Of a stretch of DNA of 64,000 nt, positions 23,931 to 31,375 are shown piece after piece. The notes beneath the pieces were generated by a model. That model was not told the origin of the DNA and made no database searches. It saw nothing but the letters and a program-made list of their open reading frames with translations. Source of the DNA: Pseudoflavonifractor intestinihominis. Lineage in GTDB: Bacteria; Bacillota; Clostridia; Oscillospirales; Oscillospiraceae. Numbering within the stretch: the stretch's first letter is position 1; the number at the start of each line of letters is the position of its first letter. The stretch is taken from positions 66,162 to 130,161 of the forward strand of contig NZ_JBBMFK010000009.1 in assembly GCF_040096055.1 (NCBI RefSeq). Direction: 5' to 3'. The translations under genes were made by a program, and so were the position numbers.

Positions 23931-26330
23931 TTACACCTCAATCTGTTCCATCAGGTAGGCTTCGATGACGTCGCCCTGCTTGATGTCCTGGAACTTCTCG
24001 AAGGTAATACCGCACTCGTAGCCCTGGGCGACCTCCTTCACGCTGTCCTTGAAGCGCTGGAGGGAGGCGATAGAGCCGTCGTAGATGACGATGTTGTCCC
24101 GCAGGAGACGCATCTGAGCGCCGCGCTGCATCTTGCCGTTGGTGACATAGCAGCCGGCCACCATACCCACGCCGGTGATACGGAACACCTCGCGGACCTC
24201 GGCCTGACCCAGGAAGACCTCCTTGAACTTGGGGGCCAGCATGCCCTTCATGGCGGTCTCGATCTCCTCTATGCAGTCATAGATCACGCGGTACATCCGC
24301 ATATCCACCTTGTTGCGGGCGGCGGTCTCCTTGGCGTTGTTGTCGGGGCGGACGTTGAAGCCCACGATGATGGCGTTGGAGGTGGTGGCCAGCATGACGT
24401 CGCTCTCGCTGATGGCGCCAACGGCGCAGTGGATGACCCGCACCCGGACCTCGTCGTTGGACAGCTTCTCCAGGGAGGACTTCACCGCCTCTGCGGAGCC
24501 CTGGACGTCGGCCTTGACGATGACGTTCAGGTCCTTGATCTCGCCCTGCTGGATCTGGCTGAACAGATCGTCCAGGCTGACCTTCTGCTTCACGCCGCCA
24601 GAGGCAGCCATCTTCTGGTCGTGCTTGCGCTGCTCCACCAGCTCGCGGGCCATGCGCTCGTCGGCCACGGCGTGGAAGTCGTCGCCGGCGCCGGGCACCT
24701 CGCTCATACCGATGATCTCGACAGGCACGGAGGGACCGGCCTCGGTGACCTTCTCACCCCGGGCGTTGGTCATGGCGCGGACACGGCCCACAGCGGTGCC
24801 GGCGATGATGATGTCGCCCTGGTGGAGGGTGCCGTTCTGCACCAGCAGGGTGGCCACGGGGCCGCGGCCCTTGTCCAGCCGGGCCTCGATGACGGCGCCG
24901 TGGGCGGAGCGGTTGGGGTTGGCCTTCAGCTCCTGCATCTCGGCGGTCAGGATGACCATGTCCAGCAGGTTGTCGATGCCCTCGCCGGTCTTGGCGGAGA
25001 TGGGGCAGATGATGGTCTCGCCGCCCCACTCCTCGGGCACCAGCTCGTACTTGGTGAGCTGCTCCTTGATGCGCTCGGGGTTGGCGGTGGGCTTATCCAT
25101 CTTGTTGATGGCCACGATGATGGGGATATTGGCGGCCTTGGCGTGGTTGATGGACTCCACGGTCTGGGGCATGATGCCGTCGTCGGCGGCCACCACCAGG
25201 ATGGCCACGTCGGTGATCATGGCGCCGCGGGCACGCATGGCAGTGAAGGCCTCGTGGCCGGGGGTGTCCAGGAAGGTGATGGGCTTGCCCTGGACGTCCA
25301 CCTGATAGGCGCCGATGTGCTGGGTGATGCCGCCGGCCTCGCCGGCCGCCACGTGGGCGTTGCGGATATAGTCCAGCAGGGAGGTCTTGCCGTGGTCGAC
25401 GTGGCCCATGACCACCACCACGGGGGCGCGGGGCACCAGGTCCTCCGCCTTGTCCTCGGCGGTGTCGATGAGCTTCTCCTCGATGGTGACGATGACTTCC
25501 TTCTCCACCTTGCAGCCCATCTCTTCCGCGATGATGGCGGCGGTGTCGAAGTCGATGATGTCGCTCAGGGAGGCCATGACGCCGTTCTTGATCAGGCACT
25601 TGACCACCTCGGCGCCGGTCTTCTTCATCCGGCTGGCCAGCTCGCCCACGCCGATCTCGTCGGGGATCTTGACCACGGTGGGGTGCTTCTTGGCGATCTC
25701 GGCCTGGAGCCGGCGCATCTTCTCCTGCTCCTCAGCCCGGCGCTTGTTGCCCTGGAAGCTGTTGTTCCGGCGCTGGTTGCGGCCCTGGAACTTCTGCTTG
25801 CCGCCGCCCTGCTGCTGGCGCTCGGAGGTGAAGGACTCCAGGCGCTCGTCGTACTTCTCCAGGTTCACGTTGCCGCTCTTGCGGGTGTCCACCACCTTCT
25901 TCTCGGGCACGCGGGTGGTGGGACGGCGGTCCTGGGTCTGTTGCTGGGGCTGGGCCTGCTGCTGAGGCCGCTGCTGGTTCTGGTTCTGATTCTGGTTCTG
26001 CTGGGCAGCGGGCCGCTGGGCCTGCTGCTGGGGAGCCTGCGCCTTGGGAGCGTCCTTGGGCTGCTTGGCGCCCTGCTGGTTCTGGGCGGGGGCGGCCTTG
26101 GGGGCCTCCGCCTTCTTGGGCTCGTGGTACACATCGGCATAAATGCTCTCGATGCTGTCCACCTGGTGGTGCTGGGTCAGATACTCAAAGATGATGGACA
26201 GCTCTCTGTCCTCCAGCACCTGCATATGGTTCTTGGGCGTGGTCGCGTACTTGGTGAGGATATCGGCGATATCCTTGGAGTTCATTTTGAAGTCCTTGGC
26301 GACCTCGTGCACACGGTATTTGTTCAGCAA
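23931..26330 (-). CDS. infB: translation initiation factor IF-2
   Basis: GTPase that places initiator tRNA on the 30S subunit. About 799 residues: IF2_N (LLNKYRVHEVAKDF), a long low-complexity linker rich in Gln, Pro, Ala and Asn (about 70-200, with NQNQNQNQ), a second IF2_N, the G domain (GHVDHGKTSLLDY, DTPGHEAF, NKMDKP) and domains II-IV. I prefer TTG at 26330 as start: GGAGG lies eight bases upstream inside the alternative ATG 26345, which itself has no ribosome binding site. This start gives MLNKYRVHEVAKD, the usual beginning. Confidence 0.95.
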   Translation of the reverse strand: MLNKYRVHEVAKDFKMNSKDIADILTKYATTPKNHMQVLEDRELSIIFEYLTQHHQVDSIESIYADVYHEPKKAEAPKAAPAQNQQGAKQPKDAPKAQAPQQQAQRPAAQQNQNQNQNQQRPQQQAQPQQQTQDRRPTTRVPEKKVVDTRKSGNVNLEKYDERLESFTSERQQQGGGKQKFQGRNQRRNNSFQGNKRRAEEQEKMRRLQAEIAKKHPTVVKIPDEIGVGELASRMKKTGAEVVKCLIKNGVMASLSDIIDFDTAAIIAEEMGCKVEKEVIVTIEEKLIDTAEDKAEDLVPRAPVVVVMGHVDHGKTSLLDYIRNAHVAAGEAGGITQHIGAYQVDVQGKPITFLDTPGHEAFTAMRARGAMITDVAILVVAADDGIMPQTVESINHAKAANIPIIVAINKMDKPTANPERIKEQLTKYELVPEEWGGETIICPISAKTGEGIDNLLDMVILTAEMQELKANPNRSAHGAVIEARLDKGRGPVATLLVQNGTLHQGDIIIAGTAVGRVRAMTNARGEKVTEAGPSVPVEIIGMSEVPGAGDDFHAVADERMARELVEQRKHDQKMAASGGVKQKVSLDDLFSQIQQGEIKDLNVIVKADVQGSAEAVKSSLEKLSNDEVRVRVIHCAVGAISESDVMLATTSNAIIVGFNVRPDNNAKETAARNKVDMRMYRVIYDCIEEIETAMKGMLAPKFKEVFLGQAEVREVFRITGVGMVAGCYVTNGKMQRGAQMRLLRDNIVIYDGSIASLQRFKDSVKEVAQGYECGITFEKFQDIKQGDVIEAYLMEQIEV

Positions 26331-26358
26331 ATGAGCCACCTCCATTGTGGAGCCTGCA

Positions 26359-26402
26359 CCAATAGGAAAACGCAGGCAGGGTTCCCTGCGCTTTCTTATT
26401 GG
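26359..26402 (-). other. hairpin in the ylxQ-infB gap
   Basis: CCAATA-GAAA-CGCAGG arms face each other around an eight-base loop, with one mismatch in a stem of about 17 pairs, ending 28 bases before the infB TTG. There is no T-run after it on the minus strand, so it is not a terminator; a leader structure or a small repeat is possible. Confidence 0.5.
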
Positions 26403-26470
26403 AACAAGCTCTCTGCTCGAAACGGATACGTTCTCTATGGGAAACCGCCGCAGCGGCGGGAAAACCTTGT

Positions 26471-27049
26471 TCATGCCTTGGGCTTGGGGCCCCGGTGGAG
26501 TCCGCCCTTGACCTGCAGTTTACCCTTGGGCACCTTGGGCCGCCCGGAGGGGGCGGGGGAGGAGCGCAGGGGGGGGTTGGACGGGGCGGGCGGGGCTTTC
26601 TGCTCTTTTGGGGGCGCGGCCCAGGGCTTGCGCTTGCCCTCACGGAGATTTTTCTCGTGCTGGCGCTGCTCCTTCTGCCGCTGGAGGGCCTTCTGGGCCT
26701 TGGTGTCCAGGGCGGCGGACAGCTCGCCGTACCGGGCCTGGTCCAGCAGGGCCAGCTTGGCGGCCAGGGAAGAGGCAAAGCCGATGTCGGTGACGGCCAC
26801 CAGGGCGCAGGAACTGCGGCCCACGGTGCCGCCCAGCTCCGCCTTGGAGAAGGGCAGCTCCGTCCAGGGGACGGCGCCCGCCTCGGCGAAATGGGCGCAG
26901 CGGCGGCGGGTGTTGTCGGCGGCGTCGGCGGCCACCAGAAGCAGCTTGGCGTGGTGGGCGCGGGCGGCCGCGCCCACCGGCTCCTCGCCCACCTCCAGCC
27001 GTCCTGCCTTCTTGCACAGGCCGATGAGAGAGAGAATGGCGTTAGACAT
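26471..27049 (-). CDS. ylxQ: L7Ae/L30e-family RNA-binding protein YlxQ, with long tail
   Basis: K-turn RNA-binding fold in residues about 1-95 (start MSNAILSLIGLCKKAGRLEVGEEPV). The remaining 95 residues are an unusual extension: a helical Lys/Gln/Arg stretch and then a Pro/Lys-rich disordered tail (GRPKVPKGKLQVKGG). Normal YlxQ is near 100 residues, so this copy is almost twice as long. It overlaps rnpM by eight bases. Likely binds structured RNA; partner unknown. Confidence 0.85.
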   Translation of the reverse strand: MSNAILSLIGLCKKAGRLEVGEEPVGAAARAHHAKLLLVAADAADNTRRRCAHFAEAGAVPWTELPFSKAELGGTVGRSSCALVAVTDIGFASSLAAKLALLDQARYGELSAALDTKAQKALQRQKEQRQHEKNLREGKRKPWAAPPKEQKAPPAPSNPPLRSSPAPSGRPKVPKGKLQVKGGLHRGPKPKA

Positions 27050-27314
27050 CGGGGGCCTCCTTCATCTGCGCCTCCAGGGCGTCCCATACCTCGTCGGGCA
27101 GGGGGGCGGAGAAGGCGCGCTCCAACGCCTTGGCCTTTCGGGCCTTTTTCAGGCACTCAGGGTTGGGGCAGACGTAAGCGCCCCGGCCGGGCTTTTTGCC
27201 CTTGAAGTCCAGGGAGACCTCGCCCTCGGGGGAGCGGACCACACGGATCAGCTCCTTCTTGGGCTTCATCTCCCGGCAGCCCAGGCACTGGCGCAGGGGA
27301 ATTTTTTTGGGCAT
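27042..27314 (-). CDS. rnpM: RNase P modulator RnpM (YlxR)
   Basis: 90 residues with the family start PLRQCLGCREMKPKKELIRVV and the central GRGAYVCPNPECLKKA motif. YlxR proteins bind the RNase P RNA and modulate its activity; a role in transcription has also been proposed. The gene lies between nusA and ylxQ, its standard place. Confidence 0.92.
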   Translation of the reverse strand: MPKKIPLRQCLGCREMKPKKELIRVVRSPEGEVSLDFKGKKPGRGAYVCPNPECLKKARKAKALERAFSAPLPDEVWDALEAQMKEAPDV

Positions 27315-27356
27315 GGGACAAGCGCCCCCTTTCCACGGGAAAATCAGAAAATCAAA

Positions 27357-28550
27357 TTACACGTCCAGGGGCTCGTCGGCGGCCTCGGCGGTCTGGGCGG
27401 CCTCCACGGGCGCGTCGTCCACCACGACCTCGTCGGACTCCTGGTCCTCATCGCCGCCGGGGTTGGAGGCGGGCTTGATGTCGATCTTGAAGCCGGTGAG
27501 CTTGGCGGCCAGGCGGGCGTTCTGGCCCTCCTTGCCGATGGCCAGGGACAGCTGGTCGTCAGGCACCACCACGCGGCAGCTCTTGCCGTCGTCCAGGGTG
27601 GTGACGCTGATGACGTCGGCGGGGGAGAGGGCGGCGGCCACGTACTCGGCGGGGTCGTCGGAGTACTTGATGATGTCCACCTTCTCGCCCTTGAGCTCCT
27701 CCACGATGTTGTTCACGCGCTGGCCCCGGGGACCCACGCAGGCGCCGATGGGGTCCACGTTGGGGTCGGCGGACCAGACGGCCAGCTTGGTGCGGCTGCC
27801 CGCCTCGCGGGCGATGGACTTGACCTCCACGGTGCCGTCGTAGATCTCGGGCACCTCCAGCTCGAACAGGCGCTTGACCAGGCCGGGGTGGGTGCGGGAG
27901 ATGAGGACCTGGGGGCCCTTGGTGGAGCGGCGGACCTCCACCACATACACCTTCAGCCGGTCGCCCTCGTGGATGGTCTCGCCCCGGACCTGCTCGCCCA
28001 CAGCCAGGAAGGCCTCAGTGACCTCACTGCCCGAGCCGATGCGCAGGCTGGCGGAGCCAGAGCGGGGGTCGATGCGGGTGACCACGCCGGTGAGCAGCTC
28101 GTGCTCCTTGGAGCTGAACTCATCATAAATCATGCCCCGCTCGGCCTCGCGCATACCCTGGATGATGACCTGACGGGCGGTCTGGGCGGCGATACGGCCA
28201 AAGTCCTTGGTCTTGACCTCCATACGCACCACGTCGCCCAGCTGGATGTGGGGAAGGCGCATCCGGGCGTCGGCAAGGCTGATCTCGGTGAAGGGGTTGT
28301 CCACGGTCTCCACCACGTCCTTCTTGACGAACATGCGGACTTCGCCCTTCTCCTCGTTGGCGTCCACCACGATGTTGTCGCCGGCGCCCTCATGGTCCCG
28401 CTTGTAGGCGCTGATCAGGGCCTGGGTGATCTTCTCCAGCATATAGCTCTTGGGGATGCCCTTCTCCTGCTCGATCATGCCGATGGCGGCGAAGAACTCC
28501 TTGCCGTCCAGCTCATTGCTCTTCTGAGCCTTTGCATTTCTCTTAGCCAT
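27357..28550 (-). CDS. nusA: transcription termination/antitermination factor NusA
   Basis: Binds RNA polymerase and nascent RNA, controlling pausing and termination. 397 residues: N-terminal RNAP-binding domain, S1 domain (about 135-205, GVVTRIDPRSGSASLRIG), KH1 with GACVGPRGQRVNNIVEEL, KH2 with SLAIGKEGQNARLAAKLTG, and an acidic tail. There are no C-terminal AR repeats, as usual in Firmicutes. It follows rimP by 47 bases. Confidence 0.97.
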   Translation of the reverse strand: MAKRNAKAQKSNELDGKEFFAAIGMIEQEKGIPKSYMLEKITQALISAYKRDHEGAGDNIVVDANEEKGEVRMFVKKDVVETVDNPFTEISLADARMRLPHIQLGDVVRMEVKTKDFGRIAAQTARQVIIQGMREAERGMIYDEFSSKEHELLTGVVTRIDPRSGSASLRIGSGSEVTEAFLAVGEQVRGETIHEGDRLKVYVVEVRRSTKGPQVLISRTHPGLVKRLFELEVPEIYDGTVEVKSIAREAGSRTKLAVWSADPNVDPIGACVGPRGQRVNNIVEELKGEKVDIIKYSDDPAEYVAAALSPADVISVTTLDDGKSCRVVVPDDQLSLAIGKEGQNARLAAKLTGFKIDIKPASNPGGDEDQESDEVVVDDAPVEAAQTAEAADEPLDV

Positions 28551-28597
28551 AATCCTTCATCAAACTCCTTATACCATAACGGATTCCCGGCGGGGAA

Positions 28598-29053
28598 TCA
28601 AACACGGACGTACAGCCGCACCTGGGCCACGTCCTTCTTGGGGAAGGTCACGGCTCCCTTGGGGAGCTCTACCGTCACATCGCCGTCCTCGTAGCCTTTC
28701 AGAATGCCCACATGGTCCTTGCGGCCCTCCACGGGGCGGTAGAGGCGGACCTCCACCTCGGCGCCCAGGAAGGCGGCGAAGTGCTCCGGGTGCCGGAGGA
28801 CCCGGTCGATGCCTGCGGAGGAGACCTCCAGGGTGTAGCTGCCCTCGATGGGGTCGGCCTCGTCCAGGGCGTCGGACAGGGGCCGGGACACGGCCTCGCA
28901 GTCGTCGATGGTTACGCCGCCCTCCTTGTCCAGATAGACCCGGAGAAACCAGGTGCCCGCCTCACGCACATACTCCACATCCCAGATGCTGCAGCCGTTT
29001 TCCGCCGCGATGGGCTGGGCCAGCGCCCGGACCAGCTCAGTGACTTTCGCCAT
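28598..29053 (-). CDS. rimP: ribosome maturation factor RimP
   Basis: Promotes 30S assembly. 151 residues; the N-terminal alpha/beta domain has GCSIWDVEYVREAGTWFLRVYLD and VSSAGIDRVLRHPEHF, then the SH3-like C-terminal domain. GAAGGAGG lies just before the ATG at 29053. First gene of the rimP-nusA-rnpM-ylxQ-infB-rbfA-nrnA-truB-ribF operon. Confidence 0.95.
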   Translation of the reverse strand: MAKVTELVRALAQPIAAENGCSIWDVEYVREAGTWFLRVYLDKEGGVTIDDCEAVSRPLSDALDEADPIEGSYTLEVSSAGIDRVLRHPEHFAAFLGAEVEVRLYRPVEGRKDHVGILKGYEDGDVTVELPKGAVTFPKKDVAQVRLYVRV

Positions 29054-29082
29054 AGAGGAGCCTCCTTCGGTATAAAATGTCA

Positions 29083-29137
29083 GAAAAAACCAAACCGGTT
29101 TTTTTCAATAATAAAGAGCGGAGCAAAGCCCCACTCT
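29083..29137 (-). promoter_or_regulatory. structured rimP leader (possible attenuator)
   Basis: On the minus strand AGAGTGGGGC/GCTCCGCTCT (29137-29115) forms a ten-pair stem followed by TTTATTATT; a second stem GAAAAAACC/GGTTTTTTC follows at about 29105-29082. The first resembles an intrinsic terminator and the kind of hairpin often seen before rimP in Firmicutes. NusA-dependent feedback on this operon is plausible but inferred. Confidence 0.55.
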
Positions 29138-29164
29138 CACCATACTTCCTCTACTATCATACGC

Positions 29165-29193
29165 AGTATACCACGGAACGCGTTCCATTGCAA
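29165..29193 (-). promoter_or_regulatory. sigma-A promoter of the rimP-ribF operon
   Basis: TTGCAA (29193-29188), 17 bases, TATACT (29170-29165). The spacer includes the perfect 12-bp palindrome GGAACGCGTTCC (29175-29186). Between this and the rightward promoter (29194-29351) I see nothing else recognisable. Confidence 0.75.
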
Positions 29194-29351
29194 GGCCTTT
29201 CCCTGTTTTTTCACAGGATGAGGGCAGGTAAAAATGGACGAAATGGAGGCTGGAAGGAGAAAAAACAGCCGGCCTGCAACATTTTTACGCTTTGCAGCGA
29301 TATCATTACAGAGAAAGCGGACAGCGGGAGGCCCTGGCAGCGTATTCCGCG

Positions 29352-29380
29352 TTGACATGAACTGAAATTGTACTTAAAAT
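29352..29380 (+). promoter_or_regulatory. sigma-A promoter of the moxR operon
   Basis: TTGACA, 17 bases, TAAAAT; a 67-base AT-rich leader follows, with GAGGAG eight bases before the ATG at 29454. Confidence 0.75.
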
Positions 29381-29453
29381 AATATGCATTGGATAAACCG
29401 TAAAATAAAGGATTATTCTACATATATAAAAAGGAAAATGAGGAGAAAGAGGC

Positions 29454-30368
29454 ATGAACCAGGCAGTACATATCTTACAGGAAGTGAAGAAGGCGGTGGT
29501 GGGCAAGGACGAGGTGATCGCCCGTGCCCTGCTGGCCATCCTGGCCCGGGGGCACATCCTGCTGGAGGACATCCCCGGCGTGGGCAAGACCACCATGGCC
29601 CTGGCCTTCTCCCGTGCGCTGTCCCTGGACTACAACCGGGTGCAGTTCACCCCCGATGTGATGCCCTCCGACATCACCGGTTTCTCCCTCTATAATAAAG
29701 AGACGGGGAAGATGGAGTACCAGCCCGGCGCGGCGCTGTGCAACCTGTTTCTGGCCGACGAGCTCAACCGGGCCACCAGCCGCACCCAGTCCGCCCTGCT
29801 GGAGGCCATGGAGGAGGGCCAGGTGACGGTGGACGGCGTGTCCCACCCGGTGCCCCGGCCCTTTATCGTCATCGCCACCCAGAACCCGGCGGGGGCTGCG
29901 GGCACCCAGCTGCTGCCCGACTCCCAGATGGACCGGTTCATGGTGCGGCTGTCCATCGGCTACCCCGCCCCCGAGGCGGAGAAGGAGATGCTCCGCCGCC
30001 GGCAGGGGGGCAACCCCCTGGACAGCGTGGAGCGGGTGGTGGACCACGGCGGCCTGCTGGACCTTCAGAAGCAGGTGGACGCCGTCCACCTGTCCGACCA
30101 GGTGCTGGACTATATCGTGGCTCTGGTGGGGGCCACCCGGGTCCACCCCATGATCGAGCAGGGGGCCAGCCCCCGGGCCTCTCTGGCTCTGTCCGCCATG
30201 GCCAAGGCCGCCGCCTTTGTCCAGAACCGGGACTACGTGCTGCCCGAGGATGTGACCATGGTGTTCAAGGACACGGTGGCCCACCGGCTCATCCTCTCCC
30301 CCAGAGCCGGGGAGAACGACCCGCTGGAGGACGTGATGCGGGCGGTGACGCCGCCCAAGGTGCAGTAA
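29454..30368 (+). CDS. MoxR-family AAA+ ATPase
   Basis: Chaperone-like ATPase. 304 residues, with Walker A GVGKTT (here DIPGVGKTTMA), Walker B LFLADELNRA, sensor 1 IATQNP and the C-terminal lid (about 215-300). MoxR proteins work with a VWA or DUF58 protein encoded next to them; here the next gene is DUF58, then a membrane transglutaminase. This three-gene set is widespread, and its client is generally unknown. Confidence 0.93.
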   Translation: MNQAVHILQEVKKAVVGKDEVIARALLAILARGHILLEDIPGVGKTTMALAFSRALSLDYNRVQFTPDVMPSDITGFSLYNKETGKMEYQPGAALCNLFLADELNRATSRTQSALLEAMEEGQVTVDGVSHPVPRPFIVIATQNPAGAAGTQLLPDSQMDRFMVRLSIGYPAPEAEKEMLRRRQGGNPLDSVERVVDHGGLLDLQKQVDAVHLSDQVLDYIVALVGATRVHPMIEQGASPRASLALSAMAKAAAFVQNRDYVLPEDVTMVFKDTVAHRLILSPRAGENDPLEDVMRAVTPPKVQ

Positions 30369-31375
30369 TGGCCCGGTGCCGGGTGGGGTATCTGCTGGCG
30401 CTGGGGGCGGCGGTACTCTTTTTCGTGTGTTTCAACGGATATTTTTCCTTCTATGTCCTGGTGCTCGCTCTGGTGTTCCCCCTGTTCTCTCTGCTGGTGA
30501 GCCTGCCGGGCATGCTGGGCTGCGCCGTGGAGCTGGGCCTGTCTGCCCGGGCTGTGCGCCGGAACGAGACGGCGGAGGCCCAGCTCACTGTCATCAGCCG
30601 CAGCCGCCTGCCGGTGGCGCGGCTGACCGTGGACCTGAGATGGGACAACGCCATGAACGGCCAGTCCGGCGGAGCCCGGGTCAAGCTGTCCGGGGCGTCC
30701 CTGGGGGCGGTGCGGCGGGAGGGCCTGCCCACCGGCCACTGCGGCATGGTGCGCTGCCGGGTGGCGCGGGTGCGGGTGTGCGACCTGCTGGGGCTGTTCG
30801 CCTTCCGGCGGCCCATTCCCCCGGCGGCCGAGCTGGCGGTGCTCCCCCTGGACCTGCCCCCCGAGCCGGTGCCGGCCCTGCTGGGGGCGGAGAAGAACCA
30901 GGTCATGCGGCCCCGGCCCGGCGGCGGCCCCGGCGAGGACTACGACCTGCGGCCCTACCGGGCTGGGGACCCCCTCCGCTCGGTCCACTGGAAGCTGTCC
31001 ACCAAGGTGGATGCCCTGGTGGTGCGGGAGACCCTGGAGCCCCAGAAGGCCGTCATTGTCCTGAGCTTTGACCACTTCGGCACACCGGAGGACCTGGACC
31101 TGATCCAGGACCGGCTGGAGGCGGTGTCCCGTGCCCTCATCGAGCGGGAGCGGCCCCACGCTGTCCGATGGCTGGAGGAGGGGGCGGGCCGGGTCAGGGA
31201 GCGGAGAGTGTCCAGCCTGACCGACCTGCGGGCCTGCCAGTGGGAGATCTTCTCCACCCCCGCCCCGGCTGACGGCCACACCGCGGCGGCCAGACTGAAT
31301 GGGGGCGGCGGCGCCCTGGTCCGCAGTCTCCACATCACCGCCGGGGACGGCAGGGGAGAGGAGGGTACCCAATGA
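30368..31375 (+). CDS. DUF58 domain protein
   Basis: 335 residues, with two N-terminal transmembrane helices (about 5-45), a beta-rich region, and the DUF58 core near residues 195-225 (DYDLRPYRAGDPLRSVHWKLS). The ATG overlaps the MoxR stop by one base and the stop overlaps the next gene by four, so the three are translationally coupled. DUF58 is related to VWA domains and is thought to recruit MoxR. Confidence 0.92.
   Translation: MARCRVGYLLALGAAVLFFVCFNGYFSFYVLVLALVFPLFSLLVSLPGMLGCAVELGLSARAVRRNETAEAQLTVISRSRLPVARLTVDLRWDNAMNGQSGGARVKLSGASLGAVRREGLPTGHCGMVRCRVARVRVCDLLGLFAFRRPIPPAAELAVLPLDLPPEPVPALLGAEKNQVMRPRPGGGPGEDYDLRPYRAGDPLRSVHWKLSTKVDALVVRETLEPQKAVIVLSFDHFGTPEDLDLIQDRLEAVSRALIERERPHAVRWLEEGAGRVRERRVSSLTDLRACQWEIFSTPAPADGHTAAARLNGGGGALVRSLHITAGDGRGEEGTQ

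Noticed and set aside
25900..26130. Tandem repeats as a mobile or satellite element
   Set aside because: This is the Gln/Asn/Pro-rich linker of IF-2, variable in all species.
24429..28694. 1421-codon plus-strand open frame across infB-nusA
   Set aside because: Antisense to several certain genes; low-complexity Gly/Val/Leu/His sequence, no ribosome binding site.
29175..29186. GGAACGCGTTCC as a LexA (SOS) box
   Set aside because: The Firmicute LexA box has GAAC-N4-GTTC; here the spacing is two. Kept only as an unassigned palindrome.
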